From contig CALBJK010000237.1 of assembly GCA_937892695.1 (NCBI GenBank), positions 1-5,205 of the forward strand: a stretch of 5,205 nt of DNA. The letters are read 5' to 3'. This DNA comes from an uncultured Prevotella sp. (GTDB lineage Bacteria > Bacteroidota > Bacteroidia > Bacteroidales > Bacteroidaceae). Shown in pieces: positions 1 to 5,059 of the stretch. Under the pieces are notes generated by a model. That model was not told where the DNA came from, ran no database searches, and saw nothing but the letters and a program-made list of their open reading frames with translations. The position numbers were made by a program, and so were the translations under genes. Every line of letters starts with the position of its first letter. The first letter of the stretch is position 1.

Positions 1-854
1 GACAGTATGAATAATGCTCCGGCTATAAACCACATATTAATTTGTTCGCCTAGTATCCACGACGCAAATACGACCGTAGACAGCGGATTAAGATAAACAT
101 AGTTGGTGGCGGCGACGGCTCCGATGCGCCTTATCACCCATGTCCAGGCGAAGAAACACCCCATTGACGCTATGCAGCCGAGAAACAGAAAATTTGACAA
201 GACAATCGGGTCGGAGAAAACTGGCGTGTGTATTCCTTCCGGGGAAAAAGCATAGTAGGGCAGTATTGTTACCAGACCGTAGAAGAAAACCTTTCGTGTG
301 AGGAAGGCAGAACCGTAGCGTAGTGACACGTTTCTCATCAGGAGCGAGTAAAATGCCCACGACATACAGGCCGTTAGTGCCAGCGGGTCGCCTATAGGCG
401 AAAGGTTGAGAACAAAATGGCCGTTCAGCACCACTGTTACCATGCCAATAAAGGCTAGGATTATGCCCCACCATTGACGGCGGTTCAGACGCGAACCTTT
501 TGTAAACAAACGGAACAGAAGGGCAGTGAACAGCGGACACGAGCACACAATAAGCGAAACGTTCGTGGCAGTAGAGTAGCGCAGGGCGTAGTTTTCTGTC
601 AGGAAGTAAGCCGAACCTCCGGTCAGTCCCAGAGCGAGCATCGTCAGCTCGTCGCGCAACGACGAAGCGAAGAGCCGCTTGTGCGACACAACAGCCATAA
701 GGGCGTAGGCTATGGCGAAACGTATGGTGAATATGTGGGCGGGCGACAGCCCGTGCTGCATAAGTACTTTGGTAGAGATGAATGTCGACCCCCATATCGC
801 CACAGTGACAAAGGCCACGGTATGGGGTATGAGATTGCTTCGCTGCTCTGTCAT
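1..854 (-). CDS. EamA/DMT-family transporter, C-terminus cut by window edge
   Basis: This is an inner-membrane permease of the drug/metabolite transporter superfamily. It reads open from an ATG at 854 (MTEQRSNLIPHTVAF) to the window edge, 284 codons without a stop. The usual family length is about 290-305 residues, so only the extreme C-terminus is missing. I count about ten hydrophobic segments (near residues 11-29, 38-56, 70-88, 95-117, 127-145, 156-174, 185-203, 218-238, 246-266 and 273 onward), which fits two five-helix EamA repeats. Family-like stretches include AIWGSTFISTK (19-29), ENYALRYSTATNVSLI (87-102) with the following CPLFTALL, and the second-repeat motif WILGEQ (266-271). The start lies 4 bases after the tyrA stop, so it is probably the last or a late gene of the operon. 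The substrate cannot be read from sequence. Aromatic amino acid efflux is a reasonable guess from context, because E. coli YddG, an aromatic amino acid exporter, belongs to the same superfamily. The family call is firm; the substrate is inference. Confidence 0.9.
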   Translation of the reverse strand, partial: MTEQRSNLIPHTVAFVTVAIWGSTFISTKVLMQHGLSPAHIFTIRFAIAYALMAVVSHKRLFASSLRDELTMLALGLTGGSAYFLTENYALRYSTATNVSLIVCSCPLFTALLFRLFTKGSRLNRRQWWGIILAFIGMVTVVLNGHFVLNLSPIGDPLALTACMSWAFYSLLMRNVSLRYGSAFLTRKVFFYGLVTILPYYAFSPEGIHTPVFSDPIVLSNFLFLGCIASMGCFFAWTWVIRRIGAVAATNYVYLNPLSTVVFASWILGEQINMWFIAGALFIL

Positions 855-858
855 GACT

Positions 859-1653
859 TTATTTGATGTTGTCGATGTCATGTTTCACGTTCTTGCGTAT
901 CCTGTCGAGATAAGTCTTCATTTCCTTCGCGTCTTTACGTCTGATGATATCGATTAGACGGTCGAGTTCGCCACGTATCTTCTCTATCTGGCTTGAGGTG
1001 TATGGATTGAAGAGTATCTCTTGAAGCAGATAGTCGTCTTCGCCCAGAACGCCTTTGGCTATTCGCAGATGACGTTTGAATGTCGTTCCGGGTGCGTCCT
1101 GATGCTTCATCACGGCAGCAAAGGCAAACGTGCTTACGAAGGGTATGCTCAGTGAATAGGCCACGGTGCGGTCGTGTTCCTCAAAGGTGTATTCGTAGAT
1201 GTTCAGTCCGAGCTGTTGGTAAAGGTCTTTGAAGAATATCCGTCCCATGTAGTCGCCTTCGCTTATTATTATGGCGTTCTCTTCGGACAGCTGGTTGAGG
1301 TTTGCGAAGGTGGGGCCGAACATCGGGTGGGTCGATACGTAGGGGTGGCCGCAACGGACGTAGAAGTCTTTCAACCCTGTCTTGACCGATGCTATGTCGC
1401 TGATTATGCATTCGGAAGGCAGGTATGGCATCACTTCGTCAAAGGCTGTAATGGTGTATTTTACCGTGACTGCATTGATGACAAGTGCCGGGTGGAAATC
1501 GGCAATCTCTTCGGCTCGGGTGAAGCGCAGACAGTTGTAGGTGAACCTCATGCGTTTGGGGTCTTTTTCGTACACGGCCACTTCGTGGTCAAAGCTGAGC
1601 AGATCGATGAAGAAACTCCCCATCTTGCCAGCTCCTAGTATCAGGATTTTCAT
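859..1653 (-). CDS. tyrA: Prephenate dehydrogenase (TyrA), short form without ACT domain
   Basis: It oxidatively decarboxylates prephenate to 4-hydroxyphenylpyruvate, the tyrosine branch, in the cytoplasm. The ATG at 1653 is preferred over an in-frame TTG at 1674, because the protein then begins directly with the first Rossmann strand, MKILILGAGKMG. This gives 264 residues. The dinucleotide loop G-x-G-x-x-G is at residues 7-12. The second strand ends in VAVYEKDP, and the acidic residue at about E29 suggests NAD+ rather than NADP+ (inference). SDIASVK (85-91) and STHPMFGP (107-114), with the conserved His109 of the HPMFGP motif, mark the active site. An EEHDR motif (158-162) opens the helical dimerisation domain. 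There is no C-terminal ACT domain and no fused chorismate mutase, unlike E. coli TyrA; prephenate would come from the mutase domain encoded just upstream. It starts 34 bases after that gene's stop and ends 4 bases before the transporter. Confidence 0.93.
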   Translation of the reverse strand: MKILILGAGKMGSFFIDLLSFDHEVAVYEKDPKRMRFTYNCLRFTRAEEIADFHPALVINAVTVKYTITAFDEVMPYLPSECIISDIASVKTGLKDFYVRCGHPYVSTHPMFGPTFANLNQLSEENAIIISEGDYMGRIFFKDLYQQLGLNIYEYTFEEHDRTVAYSLSIPFVSTFAFAAVMKHQDAPGTTFKRHLRIAKGVLGEDDYLLQEILFNPYTSSQIEKIRGELDRLIDIIRRKDAKEMKTYLDRIRKNVKHDIDNIK

Positions 1654-1687
1654 TGTCTTATGTCTTGTTAGCAAGGGAAAGTCGCGT

Positions 1688-2755
1688 TTATCCCTTGTTT
1701 ATTATTTCCATCTGCTGGCGGACCGACTCTTCGTGTATCTTCTCGAAGACGTTTTTTACAAAGTCCGAATCCATGCCGCACAGCGAACCTTGCGCTCCGC
1801 GCTTGTCTATAATCTCGTTATAGCGCGATGTCTGTAGTACTGTCATGTTGTGTTCTTTCTTATATTTGCCTATTTCGCGGCATACGCTCATGCGTTTTGA
1901 CAGAAGTTCGATGAGCTGGTTGTCGATGTCGTCGATCTGTTTGCGCATTACGTGTATTCCTTCTGTGTCCTTTTTTACGTCGCGTATCGAGAGCAGGCTC
2001 AGTATGTAGTAGAGCACGTCGGGTGTCACCTGCTGCTTGGCATCGCTCCATGCCTTGTCGGGACAGCAGTGACTTTCGATGATGAGTCCGTCCATACCGA
2101 GGTCCATAGCCTGCTGGCACAGCGGAGCTATAAGTTCGCGTCGTCCTCCGATGTGGCTCGGGTCGCAGATGATGGGCAGTGAGGGTATGCGGCGGCGTAG
2201 CTCTATAGGAATCTGCCACATCGGCAGATTACGGTAAATCTTGTTGTCATAACTCGAAAACCCACGGTGTATTGCAGCCAGACGTTTCACTCCGGCCTGG
2301 TTGAGTCGTTCCAATGCTCCTATCCAGAGTTCCAGGTCGGGGTTGACAGGGTTCTTTACGAGAACGGGTATGTCTACTCCGTGCAGACTGTCGGCTATGG
2401 CCTGCATGGCAAAGGGGTTGGCCGATGTGCGTGCTCCTATCCACAGTATGTCTATGCCGTATTCGAGAGCCAGTTTGACATGTTCGGGTGTGGCTACCTC
2501 AATCGCCACGAGCATACCGGTTTCTTCTTTGACTCGTTTTAGCCATGGCAGCGACTTTTCTCCGTTTCCTTCAAAGCATCCTGGCTTGGTGCGTGGTTTC
2601 CACACTCCTGCGCGGAAGATGCGGAAACCTTTTGCGGCGAGTTGCCGGGCTGTGTCTGTCACTTGCTCTTCGGTTTCGGCCGAGCATGGGCCGGCTATTA
2701 CGAATGGACGTTTGTCTTCGTTGGGCAGTCCCAACGGTTCAAGCTCTAGTTCCAT
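1688..2755 (-). CDS. Bifunctional DAHP synthase (type I-beta) / AroQ chorismate mutase
   Basis: The N-terminal domain condenses PEP and erythrose 4-phosphate to DAHP, the entry step of the shikimate pathway. The C-terminal domain rearranges chorismate to prephenate. The 355 residues split into a synthase barrel (about 15-255) and an AroQ helical domain (about 262-350). Synthase signatures are AGPCSAE (21-27), RAGVWKPRT (48-56), WIGART (105-110), HRGFSSYD (163-170), CDPSHIGGRREL (197-208) and ESHCCPDKAWSDAKQQ (227-242). Cys24, His201, Glu227 and Asp238 are the expected metal ligands. In the mutase, Arg271, Arg288, Lys299, Arg311 and Gln348 line up with E. coli residues R11, R28, K39, R51 and Q88. 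There is no N-terminal ACT or ferredoxin-like regulatory domain. The same domain order is known from Prevotella nigrescens, where the mutase domain mediates allosteric control by prephenate. The upstream 57-base gap is A-rich, a common start context in Bacteroidetes. Both activities appear intact. Confidence 0.95.
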   Translation of the reverse strand: MELELEPLGLPNEDKRPFVIAGPCSAETEEQVTDTARQLAAKGFRIFRAGVWKPRTKPGCFEGNGEKSLPWLKRVKEETGMLVAIEVATPEHVKLALEYGIDILWIGARTSANPFAMQAIADSLHGVDIPVLVKNPVNPDLELWIGALERLNQAGVKRLAAIHRGFSSYDNKIYRNLPMWQIPIELRRRIPSLPIICDPSHIGGRRELIAPLCQQAMDLGMDGLIIESHCCPDKAWSDAKQQVTPDVLYYILSLLSIRDVKKDTEGIHVMRKQIDDIDNQLIELLSKRMSVCREIGKYKKEHNMTVLQTSRYNEIIDKRGAQGSLCGMDSDFVKNVFEKIHEESVRQQMEIINKG

Positions 2756-2812
2756 GTATTTATATTTTTTATTAATGTTTTTACTTCGGTGATTTTATCT
2801 CTCAGATTTGTC
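2756..2812. other. Longest gap inside the operon, AT-rich
   Basis: These 57 bases separate the aminotransferase stop from the DAHP synthase-mutase start. On the coding strand the last 20 bases are almost only A and T. I found no TAnnTTTG-type promoter, no stable GC-rich hairpin and no small reading frame. The most likely role is an unstructured A-rich leader for translation initiation. It argues neither for nor against a separate transcript. Confidence 0.5.
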
Positions 2813-3988
2813 TCAATTGTTTGTGTGGCGTATTATTCTTTCGAGTGCTTCCGCCATTCGCTCGTCTTTGGCGCAGAGCGATATACGGATATATCGTCGG
2901 CCGTTCGATCCGAAAATGAAACCCGGGGTAATGAACACCCTCGCCTTGTGGAGCAGGTCTTCGGTCAGCTCCTCGGCATCGGCGTAGCGGTCTGGTATGC
3001 GGCCCCAGAGAAACATCCCTACCTGAGATGGGTCGTATGTGCATCCGAGCACAGTCATTATACGTTCGGCTATCTTGCGTCGCCGGCTGTATGTGACGAA
3101 GTTTGCTTCGTGGTGCCATTCGTCGGTGTTTGTGTTATAGGCTTCGGCTGCCGCGAGCTGTATTCCACGGAATGTGCCCGAGTCGATGTTGCTCTTTATC
3201 TTCAGAATCCAGGATATGAACGTAGGGTTTGACACGCACATGCCCACGCGCCAGCCCGGCATGTTGTGGCTCTTCGACATAGAGTTGAGTTCTATGCAGC
3301 AGTCTTTGGCTCCATCGACAGATAGCAGCGACATCGGGTGCTCGTTGAGTATGAGCGAGTATGGATTGTCGTTGACGACGACTATGCCGTGGCGGCGGGC
3401 AAAGTCGACAAGACGTTCGTAGGTCTCGCGGTGGGCATTGCCTCCGGTTGGCATGTTCGGGTAGTTTGTCCACATCAGCTTCACACCCGACAGGTCGCTG
3501 TGCTCTATCTGGTCGAAGTCGGGCTGCCATCCGTTGTCTTCGCGCAGGTCGTAGTTCTCAATCTTTGCACCCAGAATGCGGCTGAGCGATGTGTAAGTGG
3601 GGTAGCCAGGATTGGGTACGAGCACTTTTTCGCCGGGATTGACAAAGGCGAGCGTGATGTGCAGGATTCCTTCCTTCGAACCGATGAGCGGCTGTATTTC
3701 GGTATCAGGGTCGACAGTCACGCCGTACCACCGTTTATAGAACGAGGCCATGGCCTGACGCAGTTCCGTCGTGCCGCTTGTGGGCTGATAACCGTGGGTG
3801 TCGGCTTGGCGTGCTGTCTGGCAAAGTTTTTCTATAGTCTGTGGCGAAGGCTTCATGTCGGGCGAACCTATCGCCAGTGATATTATGTCGAGCCCTTCAG
3901 CGTTGAGTTTGGCTACTTCCTTGAGCTTGCGGCTGAAGTAGTATTCTTGGACGGTTGAAAGACGGTCTGCTGGTTTTATTTCTTTCAT
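2813..3988 (-). CDS. Class I/II PLP-dependent aminotransferase, probably aromatic
   Basis: This is a fold-type I aminotransferase of 391 residues, full length for the family. Visible motifs are HGYQPTSGTTELR (65-77), GSKEGI (103-108), the cofactor-binding NYPNMPTG (175-182) with Asn178, NDNPY (206-210) with Asp207 for the pyridine nitrogen and Tyr210, SMSKS (236-240) with Lys239 as the expected Schiff-base lysine, GWRVG (245-249) with Arg247 near the phosphate, and YIRIS (366-370) with Arg368 as the likely substrate carboxylate-binding arginine. All expected catalytic positions are present. It lies 13 bases after the pheA stop and upstream of the DAHP synthase and tyrA genes. The simplest role is to transaminate phenylpyruvate and 4-hydroxyphenylpyruvate to Phe and Tyr with glutamate as donor. 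Motifs alone cannot separate aromatic from aspartate or diaminopimelate specificity; the assignment rests on operon context. Enzyme class is firm, substrate moderately likely. Confidence 0.9.
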   Translation of the reverse strand: MKEIKPADRLSTVQEYYFSRKLKEVAKLNAEGLDIISLAIGSPDMKPSPQTIEKLCQTARQADTHGYQPTSGTTELRQAMASFYKRWYGVTVDPDTEIQPLIGSKEGILHITLAFVNPGEKVLVPNPGYPTYTSLSRILGAKIENYDLREDNGWQPDFDQIEHSDLSGVKLMWTNYPNMPTGGNAHRETYERLVDFARRHGIVVVNDNPYSLILNEHPMSLLSVDGAKDCCIELNSMSKSHNMPGWRVGMCVSNPTFISWILKIKSNIDSGTFRGIQLAAAEAYNTNTDEWHHEANFVTYSRRRKIAERIMTVLGCTYDPSQVGMFLWGRIPDRYADAEELTEDLLHKARVFITPGFIFGSNGRRYIRISLCAKDERMAEALERIIRHTNN

Positions 3989-4001
3989 GTCAGAAAAGTG
4001 T

Positions 4002-4838
4002 TTATTGTACGAAGGCCTTGTATTCGCCCAGAATAACGAGCGAGCGTGTGAGGGGAATTATGGCATCTATGCTCTGTCGGTAACGGGTGAGGCTCTTGTA
4101 GCTCACATCGACGTAGAACATATACTCCCATTCGTGTCCGATTACGGGCAGCGACTGAATCTTGGTGAGGTTGATGTCGTAGAAAGAGAGTATGGTCAGC
4201 ACTTTAGACAGGCTTCCCTCTTCGTGAGGTACGAGGAAGACGAGGCTGGCCTTGTCGGTCTTTTCGAGCGAACGCAGGAAGTCGGCACGGTTCGGGGTTG
4301 ACACGACGAGAAATCTGGTGTAGTTGTGCTTGTTGTCTTCGATATGTTTTTCGAGAATCTTCATGCCGTAGAGTTTTGCCGCCTCTACGCTGCATATTGC
4401 GGCCCACCCGTGGCGGTTGTCGCGTTTTATCATTTCCGCAGACCCGGCAGTGTCTTCTGCTTCTACGGCCTTGATGAGAGGGTTGCGGCCGAGAAACTGC
4501 TTGCACTGGGCCAGTGCAACGGGGTGGGAGTGGACTTCAGTCACGGTGTCCCAGTTGTCTTCGGGCAGACAGCAGATGCAGTGTTCGATGTGTAGTTTAT
4601 ACTCGCCTACGACGGTCGTGCCAGATGCCCGGAGCAGCTCATAGTTGTGAAGCAGGCTTCCGGCTATGGTGTTCTCGATGGCAATCATGCCGATGGTGGT
4701 GGGGTCGCGTTGTATGTTGTCGAACACGCCCTCGAAGCTGTTGCAGCATACGAGCTGTATCTGTTCGCCGTCAAAATATTTGTGGGCGGCTATGTCGTGG
4801 AACGACCCGTGTTCGCCCTGAATGGCTATTCTCTTCAT
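4002..4838 (-). CDS. pheA: Prephenate dehydratase with C-terminal ACT domain
   Basis: It converts prephenate to phenylpyruvate, the phenylalanine branch, in the cytoplasm. At 278 residues it has the usual length of a monofunctional dehydratase and no N-terminal chorismate mutase, unlike E. coli PheA. Catalytic-domain motifs are GEHGSFHD (8-15), IENTIAGS (54-61), HSHPVALAQC (103-112) and NYTRFLVV (172-179), the last carrying the Thr-Arg-Phe signature (174-176) essential in this family. An ACT domain spans about 197-278, with EGSLSKVL (207-214) at the position of the family's GALV-type motif. The segment aligned with the Phe-binding ESRP motif reads QSLP (228-231), so the usual Glu and Arg are absent. 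Feedback inhibition by Phe is likely from the domain but not proven by its residues. It is the first enzyme gene of the operon, starting 25 bases after the T-run of an attenuator-type terminator. Confidence 0.95.
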   Translation of the reverse strand: MKRIAIQGEHGSFHDIAAHKYFDGEQIQLVCCNSFEGVFDNIQRDPTTIGMIAIENTIAGSLLHNYELLRASGTTVVGEYKLHIEHCICCLPEDNWDTVTEVHSHPVALAQCKQFLGRNPLIKAVEAEDTAGSAEMIKRDNRHGWAAICSVEAAKLYGMKILEKHIEDNKHNYTRFLVVSTPNRADFLRSLEKTDKASLVFLVPHEEGSLSKVLTILSFYDINLTKIQSLPVIGHEWEYMFYVDVSYKSLTRYRQSIDAIIPLTRSLVILGEYKAFVQ

Positions 4839-4840
4839 TA

Positions 4841-4847
4841 TTCCTCT
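4841..4847 (-). promoter_or_regulatory. Shine-Dalgarno-like site of pheA
   Basis: AGAGGAA ends 2 bases before the pheA ATG (4838). It is a good match to a Shine-Dalgarno core, although closely spaced. The other genes here start after A-rich sequence without such a match, so this one stands out. It lies in the short stretch between the terminator T-run and pheA and would be transcribed only after readthrough. Confidence 0.5.
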
Positions 4848-4863
4848 ATTTGTGAATGCAACT

Positions 4864-4901
4864 AAAAAGCCCCGCTTTCACCGTGAAGTGAAGCGGGGCT
4901 T
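4864..4901 (-). terminator. Intrinsic terminator of the attenuator, before pheA
   Basis: On the minus strand, AGCCCCGCTT (4900-4891) pairs perfectly with AAGCGGGGCT (4877-4868). This gives a 10-bp GC-rich stem, extendable by one A-T pair, followed at once by TTTTT (4868-4864). Only the minus strand has the T-run, so it works toward pheA. It sits between the leader peptide stop (4926) and the pheA start (4838), with no complete gene before it, which makes it an attenuator rather than the end of an operon. Its 5' arm can instead pair with an upstream segment. Confidence 0.93.
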
Positions 4902-4948
4902 GTCATTGCCTTTTATATCAAAATGTTACACGCAACTTCCCGCTTCAC
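4888..4948 (-). promoter_or_regulatory. Antiterminator pairing
   Basis: GTGAAGCGGG (4948-4939), inside leader codons 19-22, is perfectly complementary over 10 bases to CCCGCTTCAC (4897-4888), the 5' arm of the terminator and the next bases. The two structures share the 5' arm, so they are mutually exclusive. The leader segment is a near copy of the terminator's 3' arm (GTGAAAGCGGGG), as expected when one sequence competes with another for a partner. Sequence complementarity is seen directly; in vivo folding is inference. Confidence 0.85.
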
Positions 4949-5003
4949 AATTTCTTGTAAAGAAAAAATAGAAGCCGTAAAAGAAAGCGTAAGACTTGTT
5001 CAT
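4926..5003 (-). CDS. pheL: Phe/Tyr-rich attenuator leader peptide
   Basis: This is a 25-residue open frame from ATG at 5003 to TAA at 4926. Residues 5-15 read YAFFYGFYFFF. In total there are six Phe and three Tyr, and eight of the nine residues 7-15 are aromatic. It lies between a promoter and a terminator in front of the Phe/Tyr operon, the defining layout of an amino acid attenuator. The peptide itself probably has no function; its translation speed would report the supply of charged Phe- and Tyr-tRNA. The last Phe codon (4961-4959) lies 10 bases before the antiterminator segment, so a ribosome waiting there should leave that segment just free. A ribosome reaching the stop would cover most of it. 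No stronger start exists in this frame: TAA at 5036 closes it upstream. The initiation site is weak (AGAGA about 8 bases before ATG). The symbol is by analogy with E. coli pheL, not homology. Confidence 0.88.
   Translation of the reverse strand: MNKSYAFFYGFYFFFTRNCEAGSCV
4942..4975 (-). promoter_or_regulatory. 1:2-type hairpin in leader reading frame
   Basis: TTTCTT (4965-4960) pairs with AAGAAA (4956-4951) across a TAC loop. GCTTC (4975-4971) pairs with GAAGC (4946-4942) outside an internal loop of mostly unpaired T residues. Folding would hide the first half of the antiterminator segment and let the terminator form. This corresponds to the 1:2 (protector) structure of classical attenuators. 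It is weaker than the other two structures and rests on hand pairing only. Confidence 0.55.
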
Positions 5004-5028
5004 ATTGTCATCTCTTTTGTTCTGCGTG

Positions 5029-5059
5029 CAAATTTAAGACAAATATTCGGTTTATGCAA
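5029..5059 (-). promoter_or_regulatory. Bacteroidetes-type promoter of the operon
   Basis: TAAATTTG (5036-5029) matches the Bacteroidetes -7 consensus TAnnTTTG exactly. TTG (5059-5057) stands 20 bases upstream, where the -33 element is expected. Transcription would begin roughly 5-8 bases past the -7 box, near 5021-5024, leaving about 20 bases before the leader ATG. This is the only such match I found upstream of the operon. A sigma-ABfr (primary sigma) promoter is the natural reading. Confidence 0.75.

Noticed and set aside
88..795. Long minus-strand reading frame within the transporter region
   Set aside because: It lies in another frame of the same strand as the EamA gene, which reads as a typical multi-helix protein to the window edge. 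The translated product has no family features.
1654..1674. Longer TyrA starting at TTG 1674
   Set aside because: The extra seven residues precede the first Rossmann strand without adding a motif, and an ATG sits exactly before MKILILGAG, as in related dehydrogenases.
3338..3880. 180-codon plus-strand frame inside the aminotransferase gene
   Set aside because: It is antisense to a gene with complete catalytic motifs, a common shadow in this codon usage, and has no promoter or family motif.
4864..5003. Riboswitch or T-box as an alternative explanation of the leader terminator
   Set aside because: No T-box tRNA-binding motif or known aptamer pattern is visible, the leader is short, and the aromatic-rich frame with exact antiterminator complementarity explains the structure fully.
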